Shown one piece after another: positions 1 through 9,311 of a DNA stretch of 64,000 bases. Numbering within the stretch: position 1 is the first letter of the stretch; each line of letters begins with the position of its first letter. This stretch comes from Cyclobacteriaceae bacterium (lineage in GTDB: Bacteria; Bacteroidota; Bacteroidia; Cytophagales; Cyclobacteriaceae): contig JAHBTX010000001.1 in assembly GCA_019638395.1 (NCBI GenBank), positions 620,001 to 684,000 of the forward strand, in the 5' to 3' direction. A program made the position numbers and the translations under genes. Below the pieces are notes generated by a model. It did no database searches. It was not told where the DNA came from and was given only the letters and a program-made list of their open reading frames with translations.

Positions 1-981
1 ACACAAGTAGCTGTTGGTGCAGGTTTAGGTTATGAAATTCCAACTACACTTGTAAATAAAGTCTGCGCTTCGGGTATGAAGGCCATTATGCTGGGAGCGC
101 AATCAATCATGTTGGGGCACAATGATGTGGTGGTTGCTACCGGAGCTGAAAGCATGTCCAATATTCCTTATTACCTCACCAAAGCCCGTTATGGCTATAA
201 GTATGGTAATGGCGAAGTGTTGGATGGCTTAACATTCGATGGTCTTACCGATGTGTATAATCGTTGCGCCATGGGCGTGTGTGCCGATAATACTGCCAAA
301 GAAATGAACATCAGCCGTGCTGATCAGGATGCATATGCCATTAACTCCTATAAACGTGCAGCCGCGGCATGGGCAGCCGGTAAATTTAAAGACGAAGTTA
401 TTCCGGTTGAACTTACGGGGCGCAAAGGCGAAGTAACCGTTTTCGTTGAAGATGAAGAATACAAAAATGTAAACTTCGATAAGATACCCGGATTAAAACC
501 GGTGTTTACAAAAGAGGGAACTGTCACCGCTGCTAATGCATCTACCATCAATGATGGAGCTGCAGCTGTCATCCTGATGAGCAAAGAAAAAGCAAAAGAA
601 CTGGGCCTTACTCCTATTGCAAAAATCAGAGGCTTTGCAGATGCATCACAAGATCCGATGTGGTTTACAACTACCCCATCGCTGGCAATACCCAAAGCAT
701 TAAAAGCAGCCGGTGTTGATGCCAAAGCCGTTGATTACTACGAAATCAATGAAGCCTTCTCAGCCGTGGCAATAGCCAACAATATTAAATTAGGACTTGA
801 TGCAGCCAACGTTAACGTGAATGGTGGTGCCGTAGCACTGGGGCACCCACTGGGGGCATCGGGTGCACGTATTACCATTACCCTCGCCAATGTGTTGAAA
901 CAAAACAACGCTACAATTGGAGTGGCCGGTATTTGTAATGGTGGCGGAGGTGCTTCAGCCATTGTAATTGAACGCTTGTAA
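1..981 (+). CDS. Acetyl-CoA C-acyltransferase (thiolase), 5' end cut by window edge
   Basis: The reading frame is open from base 1, so the gene starts before the window; 326 codons are present against a usual length near 392. The acyl-accepting cysteine lies in NKVCASGMKA (Cys codon 64-66). The C-terminal catalytic signatures are GGAVALGHPLGASG (His) and CNGGGGAS (Cys). All three catalytic residues of the family are therefore present. The family condenses or cleaves acetyl-CoA units, in acetoacetyl-CoA formation or the last step of beta-oxidation; the sequence alone does not settle which. It reads on the same strand as the next gene, with a 51-bp gap that contains a short GC hairpin. Confidence 0.95.
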   Translation, partial: TQVAVGAGLGYEIPTTLVNKVCASGMKAIMLGAQSIMLGHNDVVVATGAESMSNIPYYLTKARYGYKYGNGEVLDGLTFDGLTDVYNRCAMGVCADNTAKEMNISRADQDAYAINSYKRAAAAWAAGKFKDEVIPVELTGRKGEVTVFVEDEEYKNVNFDKIPGLKPVFTKEGTVTAANASTINDGAAAVILMSKEKAKELGLTPIAKIRGFADASQDPMWFTTTPSLAIPKALKAAGVDAKAVDYYEINEAFSAVAIANNIKLGLDAANVNVNGGAVALGHPLGASGARITITLANVLKQNNATIGVAGICNGGGGASAIVIERL

Positions 982-990
982 AAACAACAT

Positions 991-1003
991 CCGGGCTACC
1001 CGG
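991..1003 (+). terminator. Short GC hairpin after the thiolase gene
   Basis: CCGGG cta CCCGG forms a 5-bp stem with a 3-nt loop, ten bases after the thiolase stop codon, followed by a T-rich stretch (1007-1019). This is a plausible weak intrinsic terminator; the stem is short and the assignment is tentative. Confidence 0.35.
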
Positions 1004-1032
1004 GCGTTTGAGATTTTTATAACCTGTATTCT

Positions 1033-2343
1033 ATGTTCCGTTTTGTATTGATAATTGGTCTTTTCAGTGCAGTTCCGGTGGCTGCCCAAAAGATTATCAA
1101 AACGTATCACGATCCCATGCAACTAAAAGTTGATGAGGAGATAACTGTTTCGGCTGCTGATGGAAAAACGATGGAAGGCCGGTATCGCAGGTACTTCCCC
1201 AGTGGCAAGCTATCCATTGAAGGTAATTTTAAAAACGGAGTTCGCTGGGGTACCTTTTTTGAGTATCATCCCAACGGAACACTGATTCGCAAAATTGATT
1301 ACGAAGATGGCATGCGCCATGGCTCCGTTGAAGTGTACGATGAGCAAGGACACAACATTCAAACAGCGTTTTATCAGAATAATAAACTCATCGACAGTAT
1401 CAAGTCTTACTTTCCCACAGGAATTATCAAGCAAGAAGGTGTATTTGTAAAGGGTAAACCCGATGGTTTGGTAAAGGAATATTATCCTTCGGGTAAGGTG
1501 CAGAAAGAAATTATGTACGCCAATCAGAAACCAAATGGTGTTACCAAAACATTTTACGAAACCGGAGTGTTGGAAAGCGAAGCCAACTACCGCGATGGTT
1601 TCATCTCCGGCTTCTATAAGCTGTATTATCCAAATGCCCAACTGGAGTTGGTATATATTATTAAGGATGGTGAAAAGATTGGTGATTTTTTACATTACGA
1701 TAAGCAAGGAAGCAAATTATTAGAAGGTCACTTTATGAATGCCCGCCTGCATGGCGAAAATATTGGCTATTATCCCGATGGCACGGTTCGTCATAAATAT
1801 CAATTTAAAGAAGGGAGCAAAACAGGTACCAACACCGATTATTACCCCAACGGAAAAATCAAAGCCAAAGAGCAGTTTGCCATTAATGGCCGCGATAGTA
1901 AGTTGACTGAATACACAGTGGATGAAAAATTGATTTCAGAAAAATCTTTCCGCGAAGGCAAGCCACACGGCACCTGGCAATTTTATGCAGCCGATGGTAA
2001 GCAATTAAAGCTTAAAGAAAATTATGAAGTCGGGCAGCTTCATGGAATCCGCACTTTGTACCATGCCAATGGAGTAAAAGCCACAGAAGAGACCTGGAAA
2101 TTTAACCTGCTTACAGGGCCGGTAAAAAATTATTATGAAGATGGAAAACTGCTTTCGGAATGCATGTATCGCGGTAACCGGCAACATGGTTTATACACCC
2201 GGTATTTTCCTTCCGGTAAAATTATGGAGCAAGGCGAATATGTGGCCAACAAAAAACACAAAGAGTGGAAAGATTTTGATGAGGAAGGTAACGTGGTCAA
2301 GACATATGTTTTCAGAGCCGGGATTCTGATAGAGGAGAAATAA
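1033..2343 (+). CDS. YwqK/MORN-variant repeat protein, exported
   Basis: The 436-aa protein begins with a cleavable signal peptide (about residues 1-18, ending in VAAQ) and consists almost entirely of repeats of about 23 residues of the form G.w..yypnGkl..e..y.nG. This is the MORN-variant repeat found in proteins named YwqK-family antitoxins. In Bacteroidota such proteins are common, usually secreted or periplasmic, and rarely have a proven role. The toxin-antitoxin name comes from a Bacillus homologue and should not be taken literally here. It stands alone between the thiolase and the VapBC-like pair. Confidence 0.8.
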   Translation: MFRFVLIIGLFSAVPVAAQKIIKTYHDPMQLKVDEEITVSAADGKTMEGRYRRYFPSGKLSIEGNFKNGVRWGTFFEYHPNGTLIRKIDYEDGMRHGSVEVYDEQGHNIQTAFYQNNKLIDSIKSYFPTGIIKQEGVFVKGKPDGLVKEYYPSGKVQKEIMYANQKPNGVTKTFYETGVLESEANYRDGFISGFYKLYYPNAQLELVYIIKDGEKIGDFLHYDKQGSKLLEGHFMNARLHGENIGYYPDGTVRHKYQFKEGSKTGTNTDYYPNGKIKAKEQFAINGRDSKLTEYTVDEKLISEKSFREGKPHGTWQFYAADGKQLKLKENYEVGQLHGIRTLYHANGVKATEETWKFNLLTGPVKNYYEDGKLLSECMYRGNRQHGLYTRYFPSGKIMEQGEYVANKKHKEWKDFDEEGNVVKTYVFRAGILIEEK

Positions 2344-2365
2344 TTTTTTTGACTTGGCAATTTTG

Positions 2366-2373
2366 TACTTTTG
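2366..2373 (+). promoter_or_regulatory. Bacteroidota -7 box for the VapBC-like pair
   Basis: TACTTTTG matches TAnnTTTG exactly and ends four bases before the ATG at 2378. A TTTG (2348-2351) lies upstream, but the spacing of 14 bases is shorter than usual. If used, transcription would begin at or next to the start codon. Confidence 0.45.
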
Positions 2374-2377
2374 ACTA

Positions 2378-2581
2378 ATGAAAACTTTGACGATAGACAT
2401 CTTGGATGATAAAGCACTAAGCCTGCTTCAGGAATTAGAGCTAAAAAATCTAATTAAGATGAGGTCGGGCCGTACCAAGACGGAAGTTAACTGGTTAAAA
2501 AAATACAAAGGCGGAATGACCCGTCAGTCAATCTCAGAAATTGACACGCAACTTAAAACGCTCCGTGCGGAATGGGAATAA
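2378..2581 (+). CDS. Small VapB-like antitoxin candidate
   Basis: The 67-aa protein is charged and mostly helical in appearance (MKTLTIDILDDKAL at the N-terminus, [15 protein letters not shown] at the C-terminus). I do not recognise a named DNA-binding fold. Its role is inferred from position: it overlaps the start of a PIN-domain toxin by ten bases, the normal antitoxin-first order of VapBC loci. The N-terminal strand-like segment could act in DNA binding and the C-terminal helix in toxin wrapping, as in other VapB proteins. Confidence 0.65.
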   Translation: MKTLTIDILDDKALSLLQELELKNLIKMRSGRTKTEVNWLKKYKGGMTRQSISEIDTQLKTLRAEWE

Positions 2582-2964
2582 CGCATCTCTGGGATACCAA
2601 CACTGTAATCTATGACTTACAGCAGCAATTCCCTCCACGTGCAGAGTCTTTTATTGACCAGCTAATCACACAATCCAATCCAGCTATATCTGCAATAACA
2701 GAAATTGAACTTTTAAGTTGGAAAGCAGCTAAAGAAGCAGACCTTAAGCTCATTCAAAATTTCATTCACGATTCATGGGTATTTGAACTTGATCAATCTG
2801 TAAAAGTTGCTGCTGCTGTTTTACGAAGAACTTACTCCATTAAATTAGCAGATGCCGTAATCGGGGCTACGGCTCTTGTATTTGATCTTACACTTGTAAC
2901 CCGGAATTCAGAAGATTTTACCAGAATAGATAAGCTTAAACTTATCAATCCCTGGATTCAATAA
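2572..2964 (+). CDS. vapC: PIN-domain ribonuclease toxin, VapC-like
   Basis: The 130-aa protein has the four acidic residues of a PIN nuclease: Asp8 ([11 protein letters not shown]), Glu44 ([10 protein letters not shown]), Asp94 ([12 protein letters not shown]) and Asp115 (TRNSEDF). VapC toxins are metal-dependent RNases that cut tRNA or rRNA and are silenced by the partner antitoxin. The start codon lies inside the last codons of the upstream gene in another frame, so translation is probably coupled. The pair sits between an exported repeat protein and purC with no sign of mobile DNA around it. Confidence 0.85.
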   Translation: MGITHLWDTNTVIYDLQQQFPPRAESFIDQLITQSNPAISAITEIELLSWKAAKEADLKLIQNFIHDSWVFELDQSVKVAAAVLRRTYSIKLADAVIGATALVFDLTLVTRNSEDFTRIDKLKLINPWIQ

Positions 2965-2968
2965 ACTA

Positions 2969-2976
2969 TATCTTTG
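2969..2976 (+). promoter_or_regulatory. -7 box directly before purC
   Basis: TATCTTTG is an exact TAnnTTTG match ending four bases before the purC ATG and straddling the end of the vapC tail. No good -33 TTTG is visible at the usual distance. Use of this box would give a transcript with almost no leader. Confidence 0.45.
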
Positions 2977-2980
2977 CACG

Positions 2981-3916
2981 ATGCATTCCATCAAAGAAAC
3001 CCACTTCAACTTTAAAGGTCAAACCGGATTTTATCGCGGCAAGGTGCGCGATGTATATTATTTTGGTGATACTATGGCCATGGTAGCCTCCGATCGCATT
3101 TCTGCGTTTGATGTAATCCTTCCAGAAGCCATTCCCGATAAGGGCCGGGTATTGAACCAGATTGCAGCCAAAAACCTACAGGCAACCAAACACCTTGTTC
3201 CCAATTGGGTAATCAGCACGCCCGATCCTAATGTAACCATTGGCTTTAAGTGCGATCCGTTTCCAGTGGAAATGGTGGTGCGGGGTTATTTAGCCGGACA
3301 TGCAGCCCGCGAATACAAGGCCGGCAAACGTACCTTGTGTGGTGTAGCGCTTCCGGAAGGCTTGAAAGAGAATGATAAACTTCCCAACCCCATTATTACA
3401 CCAACAACAAAAGCAAAAGTTGGGCACGATGAAGATATCTCGCGCGAAGAAATTCTGAAACGCGGATTGGTAACAGCAAAAGACTACGAGCAATTAGAAG
3501 ATTATACCTTGAAACTTTATAGCAAGGGTAGTGAACTGGCCGCTGCCCGGGGCCTTATTTTGGTGGATACCAAATACGAGTTTGGGAAGCATCATGGAAG
3601 CATTTACCTGATTGATGAAGTACACACACCCGATTCATCGCGCTATTTTTACCAACAAGGATACACCCAACGCCAGCAACAAGGCGAGCCTCAAAAGCAA
3701 CTCTCCAAAGAGTTTGTGCGCCAATGGCTTATCGAAAACGGATTTCAGGGAAAAGACGGACAGAAAGTTCCGGAAATGACACCGGACATTGTTAAAACCA
3801 TTGCCGAACGATACCAGGAATTATACCAGCAGGTTACAGGAGAAACATTGGCTCCGATTTCGTACGATTCACTTTTGGAACGAATTGAACAGAGTATCGT
3901 TAAATCAATAAATTAA
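2981..3916 (+). CDS. purC: Phosphoribosylaminoimidazole-succinocarboxamide synthase
   Basis: The 311-aa enzyme joins aspartate to CAIR with ATP to make SAICAR, step 8 of purine synthesis. SAICAR synthetase signatures are clear: [11 protein letters not shown] near the N-terminus, [19 protein letters not shown], and VDTKYEFG in the C-terminal half. The length fits the longer form of the family rather than the ~240-aa enterobacterial form. It is not in a pur operon here; the neighbours are a toxin-antitoxin pair and a STAS gene. Confidence 0.96.
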   Translation: MHSIKETHFNFKGQTGFYRGKVRDVYYFGDTMAMVASDRISAFDVILPEAIPDKGRVLNQIAAKNLQATKHLVPNWVISTPDPNVTIGFKCDPFPVEMVVRGYLAGHAAREYKAGKRTLCGVALPEGLKENDKLPNPIITPTTKAKVGHDEDISREEILKRGLVTAKDYEQLEDYTLKLYSKGSELAAARGLILVDTKYEFGKHHGSIYLIDEVHTPDSSRYFYQQGYTQRQQQGEPQKQLSKEFVRQWLIENGFQGKDGQKVPEMTPDIVKTIAERYQELYQQVTGETLAPISYDSLLERIEQSIVKSIN

Positions 3917-3946
3917 TTTAATTTTAGCCTTTCAATAAAACCGCGT

Positions 3947-4321
3947 ATGAAGTATTCGATCGATAAACAAGAAAAATACACGTTGCTCCGTCTTAACGAG
4001 GAGAAACTGGATTCCAGCATTGCGCCCCAATTAAAATCAGAAATGGTAACCCTGCACGCGGAGGGCATTCGCAATATCATTCTTGATCTCTCTGAAGTAA
4101 AATATACCGATTCATCAGGCTTAAGTGCCTTGCTGGTGGGTAATCGGATTCTGCAGGAAGACAACGGTATTTTTGTTCTCACTAAATTGTCCGATCATAC
4201 CATGAAGCTGATCAAAATCTCGCAACTTGACAGCGTGCTGAATATTTTACCTACGGTAGAAGAAGGTATTGATGCCGTGTTTATGCACGAGATTGAAAAA
4301 GACATGAAGGATGACGACTAA
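3947..4321 (+). CDS. STAS-domain anti-sigma factor antagonist
   Basis: This 124-aa single-domain protein is of the SpoIIAA/RsbV type. The phosphorylation loop is LSEVKYTDSSGLSALL, with the candidate phospho-acceptor serine at residue 56 after Asp55. Such proteins bind an anti-sigma kinase or other partner when unphosphorylated. No kinase gene is next to it, so the partner is elsewhere in the genome. It lies 30 bp after purC. Confidence 0.88.
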   Translation: MKYSIDKQEKYTLLRLNEEKLDSSIAPQLKSEMVTLHAEGIRNIILDLSEVKYTDSSGLSALLVGNRILQEDNGIFVLTKLSDHTMKLIKISQLDSVLNILPTVEEGIDAVFMHEIEKDMKDDD

Positions 4322-4333
4322 TTATCAATTAGC

Positions 4334-4397
4334 CAATTTGAAAATAAACCCGAACGACTTAATTGTTATCCTATAGCGAACTAACATTTTCAAATTG
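4334..4397 (+). promoter_or_regulatory. Inverted repeat touching the RNase Z start
   Basis: CAATTTGAAAAT (4334-4345) is the exact reverse complement of ATTTTCAAATTG (4386-4397), with 40 bases between. The right arm ends one base before the GTG start of the RNase Z gene, so a folded transcript would place the start codon at the base of a stem. The function is unknown. Confidence 0.45.
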
Positions 4398-4398
4398 A

Positions 4399-5316
4399 GT
4401 GAGTTTTGCATTAACTATACTGGGATCGAGCGGTGCACTTCCCGCTTTCGGTCGCTTCCCCACATCGCAATACCTCAATATTCAAAACCGGCATTTTTTA
4501 ATTGATTGTGGCGAAGGTGCTCAAATGCAATTGATGAAATACCAATTGCCTGTTCACAAAATCAACTACATTTTCATCAGCCACCTGCATGGCGATCATT
4601 ACCTGGGCTTAATGGGGTTATTGTTTTCCATGCATCTGCAAAAGCGCGTAAACGATTTACACCTGTATGCACAAAAGGGCCTGGATGAAATAATTTTACT
4701 GCACTTAAAGTATTCCAAATCTGCATTAAGCTATAGCATCCGGTTTCATGTGTTTGATCCGGAACAACAAACCATACTTTTTGAAGATGCAGCCGTAAGC
4801 GTTACCACTATTCCGCTTACCCACAAATTGCCATGTGCCGGATTTTTGTTCAAAGAAAAGACTAAACCCTTTAAACTTGATAAACAAAAATTATTACCCG
4901 GCATGAAACTACAGCACCTGGTGCTATTAAAAACAGGTGCCAATGTTTTTGATGATAGCGGAAATCTGCGCTATAGAAATTCAGATTTTACGTTACCACC
5001 CACTCCCTCCTACTCGTATGCCTATTGCTCTGATACGGCCTGGAACGAAACGATGGTAGATCAACTGAAGCATGTGGATTTGCTCTACCACGAAGCCACC
5101 TTTATGGAAGCGGAGCGCGACAAAGCAATTGAAACTATGCATAGCACCACATTGGATGCCGCACGCATTGCCCGGCAGGCAAATGTTGGTAAATTATTGA
5201 TCGGTCATTTTTCGGCCCGCTACCGCGAGTTGGAGCCCGTATTAGCCGAAGCCCAAACCGTGTTTACCAACACCGCATTAGCGATTGAAGGAAATACTTT
5301 CGAACTTCCCGCATGA
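4399..5316 (+). CDS. rnz: Ribonuclease Z
   Basis: The 305-aa metallo-beta-lactamase-fold endonuclease removes 3' trailers from tRNA precursors. The zinc motif is SHLHGDHYLG (His62, His64, Asp66, His67). Further ligands are visible at THKLPCAGF and at GHFSARY near the C-terminus. The start is GTG; this gives the usual N-terminus with the strand FALTILGSSGALP. The stop overlaps the start of the next gene by four bases (ATGA), so the two are translationally coupled. Confidence 0.94.
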   Translation: MSFALTILGSSGALPAFGRFPTSQYLNIQNRHFLIDCGEGAQMQLMKYQLPVHKINYIFISHLHGDHYLGLMGLLFSMHLQKRVNDLHLYAQKGLDEIILLHLKYSKSALSYSIRFHVFDPEQQTILFEDAAVSVTTIPLTHKLPCAGFLFKEKTKPFKLDKQKLLPGMKLQHLVLLKTGANVFDDSGNLRYRNSDFTLPPTPSYSYAYCSDTAWNETMVDQLKHVDLLYHEATFMEAERDKAIETMHSTTLDAARIARQANVGKLLIGHFSARYRELEPVLAEAQTVFTNTALAIEGNTFELPA

Positions 5317-6098
5317 GCAAAACTGCTGAACAAAAAAAACATACGCTCTTTATGGTATTGGCCGGAATATTTCTGACCAATGCCATCGTTGCAGAGATAA
5401 TTGGTGGTAAAATATTTTCAGGTGAAGCAACACTCGCACTTCAACCGGCTAACCTGAACATACTGGGTTTTGTTATGGATTTTAACTTAACGGCTGGTGC
5501 CGTTATCTGGCCCATTGTTTTTATTACCTCCGATTTAATTAACGAATACTTTGGTAAGCCCGGTGTAAAACGCATTAGTTACCTGGCCGCCATTTTAATA
5601 GCCTATTCCTTTGTTGTTATTTTCTTCACCATTGAACTGCCACCTGCCCAATGGTGGTTGGATGCCAACAATAAAGATGCAGCGGGTAATTATTTCAACA
5701 TAGACTTTGCCTTTAGCAAAATTATGGGGCAAGGGTTGCGCATTATTATCGGCTCGCTTACAGCATTCTTAATCGGGCAGTTAGTTGATGTTTTTGTTTT
5801 TCAAAAGCTAAGAAACCTTACCGGGCCTAAAAAACTTTGGTTACGAGCCACCGGTTCAACACTCGTTTCGCAATTACTCGATAGTTTTGTGGTACTCTAT
5901 ATTGCCTTCTACGGTATTTTCCCCAACCAGCAAATTATTGCCATCGGTATTACCAACTATATCTATAAATTTTTAGTAGCTATTCTGCTTACTCCGGCTA
6001 TTTATCTTGGCCATTACCTGATTGATCGGTATTTGGGCAAAGACCAGGCGGCTAAAATCTCCAGTGAAGCAGCGCAAGGCAGTCAATCATTTTTTTGA
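5313..6098 (+). CDS. Queuosine precursor transporter (DUF165/VUT family)
   Basis: The 261-aa membrane protein has six to seven hydrophobic segments and the family sequences ITSDLINEYFGKPGVKR and SQLLDSFVVLYIAF. Members of this family (YhhQ in E. coli) import 7-deazaguanine precursors of queuosine. Its coupling to RNase Z is a shared tRNA-maturation theme. The last 12 bases overlap the convergent methyltransferase gene. Confidence 0.85.
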   Translation: MSKTAEQKKHTLFMVLAGIFLTNAIVAEIIGGKIFSGEATLALQPANLNILGFVMDFNLTAGAVIWPIVFITSDLINEYFGKPGVKRISYLAAILIAYSFVVIFFTIELPPAQWWLDANNKDAAGNYFNIDFAFSKIMGQGLRIIIGSLTAFLIGQLVDVFVFQKLRNLTGPKKLWLRATGSTLVSQLLDSFVVLYIAFYGIFPNQQIIAIGITNYIYKFLVAILLTPAIYLGHYLIDRYLGKDQAAKISSEAAQGSQSFF

Positions 6099-6833
6099 TT
6101 GTGTAATCACATCCAATAGTATTCCGGTTGCGATTGCCGCGTTTAATGATTCTGCCCCACCTATTCGGGGAATAGTTATTTTTTGAGTAATTAATTTTTC
6201 AACAGCCGATGAGATACCGTTCGCTTCATTGCCAATTACCAACAATCCACCTTTCGGAAATTTAACCTCATGCACATCTTCTCCATCCATAAAAGCACCA
6301 AATACCGGCCCTTGATAGTGTGAAATAAATTCAATCAGGTTTGTATAAAATACATTTACCCGGCTGAATGAACCCATTGTTGCTGACAGCACTTTGGCAT
6401 TATACACATCGGCTGTTTCGGCCGATGCAACAATGTGCTGAATACCGTACCAATCGGCAGTACGAATAATTGTACCCAGGTTGCCTGGATCACGAATATC
6501 ATCCAATGCCAAAATTAAATTGTGTTGATGCGCTGGTGGTGCATTGTTTTCCTTCATGCGGGCTATTGCAATGGCACCATCATTTGTTTGAAACGAACCC
6601 GCAGCAATCAGTTCGGGTTCTGTAGCAACCACCCACTCAGGACTTTTCTGTTGAAGTAACCGTTCATTCAAGGTTATAAACGAAGCCGTGCCGGCAACCC
6701 AAGCCACTTCAAACTCCGACTGAAGAAGTTCTACCACACTTTTTGCACCTTCTATAACAAAGCATTGCTGCTCTTTTCGGTATTTTTTTACTTGCAGTGC
6801 CTTGAGATGTTTAACTTTGGCTTTTGAAATCAT
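6087..6833 (-). CDS. TrmH/SpoU-family RNA 2'-O-methyltransferase
   Basis: The 248-aa protein has an N-terminal substrate-binding region and a SPOUT knot domain. Motif 1 is DDIRDPGNLGTIIRTADW, motif 2 is LLVIGNEANGIS and motif 3 is IPRIGGAESLNAAIA. It uses S-adenosylmethionine to methylate a ribose in rRNA or tRNA; the exact site cannot be read from sequence. Its first codons overlap or abut the start region of the divergent outer-membrane gene. Confidence 0.92.
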   Translation of the reverse strand: MISKAKVKHLKALQVKKYRKEQQCFVIEGAKSVVELLQSEFEVAWVAGTASFITLNERLLQQKSPEWVVATEPELIAAGSFQTNDGAIAIARMKENNAPPAHQHNLILALDDIRDPGNLGTIIRTADWYGIQHIVASAETADVYNAKVLSATMGSFSRVNVFYTNLIEFISHYQGPVFGAFMDGEDVHEVKFPKGGLLVIGNEANGISSAVEKLITQKITIPRIGGAESLNAAIATGILLDVITQSKK

Positions 6834-9307
6834 ACGTGAGCGGTTCTAAAAAAATAGTTTTCTTTATCGCACTTCTGCTGCTGGGGAGCTGCCGAGGTAC
6901 CCGGTATCTCCAGGAAAATCAAAAGTTACTCGATAAACAAAGCATAGAAGCTCCGAAAGGTATAAACAAATCTGCTCTTTCTGATTTGTACGTTCAAAAG
7001 GCTAACCGCAGGTTTCTGGGTTTGCCCATTAACAGCCTGGTTTGGATGCACCACGAAGGGGAGATCCGGTATAATCAACAAAAGTTTATTGATAAAAAGG
7101 CTCAGGTAGAAGCCCGTTTCGACAAGAAGATTGCCGGCACAAAAAACGAAAAGCGTATTACCAATTACCAATACCGTAAACAAAACCAGGTAGATGAATT
7201 GAATAAAAAAATTGAAGAAGGAAACCTGTTTATGCAATGGGGCGAGCCTGCCGCAGTGTTTGATTCGGCTAATGTTAAGGCTACTGAAGAAAAAATGAGC
7301 GACTATCTTTTTAATGATGGCTTTTTCCGGAACCAGGTAACTTCAACCATTAAAGAATACAAAAAGCGGGTAAGTGTAACCTACCACGTTAAACCAGGCC
7401 CGGCTTATTTTTTTGATACTGTTTTTTATCAGATTGCTGATTCTGGCGTGTTGAAAATTATTAAACAAACCAAAAGTAAAAGTCTGATCAAAAAAAACGA
7501 GCGTTACAAACAAAATACGTTGAATAGCGAACGCGAACGTATTGACCTGCAATTAAAGGATGTTGGCTATTTTAACTTTACCCGTCAATACATCGAATTT
7601 TCCATTGATACCGCATTTAGAGGCCCACGCCAGGTGGCCGTACGTATCGACATCAGCAATCCGGCACGCAGAAATTCCCATCAGGTATTTCGGGTTGACT
7701 CGGTTTTATTTACAACCGATGCAGCCGTTAACACGGGTGATACACTGAAACGAATCTCGCAATCTTACAATAACATTACCTTCAACTATTTTCAAAACAC
7801 GTATAACAAGAAAGTACTTTCACGAAGGGTTTTTATTCATAAAGATAGTTTGTATAGCCGCAGTGCTACCTTCAACAGCCAGCGGCAATTAGCCAACCTG
7901 GATATTTTTAAATTCATCAATGTAAACTATAACCAACTTAATGTAGAAAATGATTCAACCGAGAATTTATTTGTTGGGCATATATTCTGTAGCCCGTTAG
8001 ATCGGTTCTCGTGGTCGAATGAAGCCGGGGTAACTGTAACACAGGGATTTCCGGGTCCTTACCTAAGCACTAATTTCAAAATGCGTAATTTGTTTCGCGG
8101 CTTGGAAATTCTGGAACTTAATGGCCGTTATGGATTTGAGGGTGTAGCTTCTGTTACTGATCGGGCCAACATTTACACCAGTACCGAAGCTAACATTAAT
8201 GGAAGCATCACTTTTCCACAATTTTTGTTTCCCTTTAGCGAAAAAGCTGCAACCCGATTTGCCCGGTATAATCCGCGTACACGTTTATTGGCAGGTTATA
8301 CATTTACCGATCGTCCTGAATACACCCGATCAATCACCACAGTATCCGATACCTATACGTGGCAAAACAAACAAACCACCCAATTATCGTTTACACTCAT
8401 TAACCTTAACGTAATCCGATCGAGATTGGCACCTGCCTTTGATACGTTACTTACCGATCTGCAGAATAATCAGGGTAACAACTTAAAAAACTCATTCAAT
8501 CCTTCGTTTGTAAGCAGCATGATTTTTGGTTTAACGTGGAACCCCAATAACTACGGTAACTCAGAGAAAAGTTCTTTCTTTATGCGCGCACAAGCCGAAA
8601 CCGGAGGCACCTTATTCAACTTTGCAGAACCGGCCTACATTACCCGGCAGGGCCTGGAACTTTATCAATACGTACGATTTAATCTGGACTTGCGAAAAAG
8701 TGTAGTGATTAACAAAACCACTGCCCTCGCCTATCGGCTGAATACAGGAGTTGGTTATGCCTACAGCGAAAATAAAGTACTGCCCTATGAAAAATATTTC
8801 TTTGCCGGTGGCAGTAATAGTGTGCGGGCCTGGCTACCACGCAGGTTGGGTATTGGTACGGTGCCGCCTAACTTAAGTACCCGGCCCGACAAAGATGGCT
8901 TGTTTGACTATAGCTTCGAAAAACCTGGCGAGGTGTTGCTGGAAGGAAGCATAGAACTGCGAAAAAAATTATTTGGTTTTGTGAATGGAGCCCTCTTTGT
9001 TGATGCTGGTAATGTATGGTCTTTCCGGCAACTTCAATTAGTACGTGAAGGTTCGAATGTTGCCGAATGGGGTGGCTCTTCGCGCATTGATGGTAATTTC
9101 TACAAACAATTAGGTGTAGGTACTGGCTTTGGATTCAGATTTGATTTTACTTTTCTGGTGTTGCGCTTGGATATGGGAATAAAAGTGCTCGATCCGGGAA
9201 GGAAAGAAGGCGACCGGTTTGTATTAAACAAGATGCGTTTCTTTGGGCCTTTTGGCATTGATAAAGAACCGGTAATTTTTAATATCGGTATTGGATATCC
9301 GTTTTAA
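6824..9307 (+). CDS. tamL: TamL-like Omp85 outer-membrane lipoprotein
   Basis: The protein is about 827 aa with a lipoprotein signal (LLLLGSC, lipid-bearing Cys23 in this numbering) followed by GTRYLQENQKLL, a sequence typical of Bacteroidota TamL. POTRA-like modules occupy roughly residues 150-380, and the C-terminal half is a beta-barrel of the Omp85 superfamily, with AGGSNSVRAWLPRRLG as the conserved barrel sequence. TamL is the Bacteroidota counterpart of TamA and is thought to work with TamB in outer-membrane assembly. The longest frame starts at a TTG (6824); a GTG at 6836 avoids overlap with the divergent gene and may be the real start. Confidence 0.88.
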   Translation: MKSYVSGSKKIVFFIALLLLGSCRGTRYLQENQKLLDKQSIEAPKGINKSALSDLYVQKANRRFLGLPINSLVWMHHEGEIRYNQQKFIDKKAQVEARFDKKIAGTKNEKRITNYQYRKQNQVDELNKKIEEGNLFMQWGEPAAVFDSANVKATEEKMSDYLFNDGFFRNQVTSTIKEYKKRVSVTYHVKPGPAYFFDTVFYQIADSGVLKIIKQTKSKSLIKKNERYKQNTLNSERERIDLQLKDVGYFNFTRQYIEFSIDTAFRGPRQVAVRIDISNPARRNSHQVFRVDSVLFTTDAAVNTGDTLKRISQSYNNITFNYFQNTYNKKVLSRRVFIHKDSLYSRSATFNSQRQLANLDIFKFINVNYNQLNVENDSTENLFVGHIFCSPLDRFSWSNEAGVTVTQGFPGPYLSTNFKMRNLFRGLEILELNGRYGFEGVASVTDRANIYTSTEANINGSITFPQFLFPFSEKAATRFARYNPRTRLLAGYTFTDRPEYTRSITTVSDTYTWQNKQTTQLSFTLINLNVIRSRLAPAFDTLLTDLQNNQGNNLKNSFNPSFVSSMIFGLTWNPNNYGNSEKSSFFMRAQAETGGTLFNFAEPAYITRQGLELYQYVRFNLDLRKSVVINKTTALAYRLNTGVGYAYSENKVLPYEKYFFAGGSNSVRAWLPRRLGIGTVPPNLSTRPDKDGLFDYSFEKPGEVLLEGSIELRKKLFGFVNGALFVDAGNVWSFRQLQLVREGSNVAEWGGSSRIDGNFYKQLGVGTGFGFRFDFTFLVLRLDMGIKVLDPGRKEGDRFVLNKMRFFGPFGIDKEPVIFNIGIGYPF

Positions 9308-9311
9308 TTTT

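Noticed and set aside
1-981. Apparent truncation of the thiolase
   Set aside because: The frame is open to base 1, so it is a window-edge effect, not a pseudogene.
2378-2964. Mobile island around the toxin-antitoxin pair
   Set aside because: No integrase, flanking repeats, tRNA or marked composition change is visible; the pair is tightly packed against purC.
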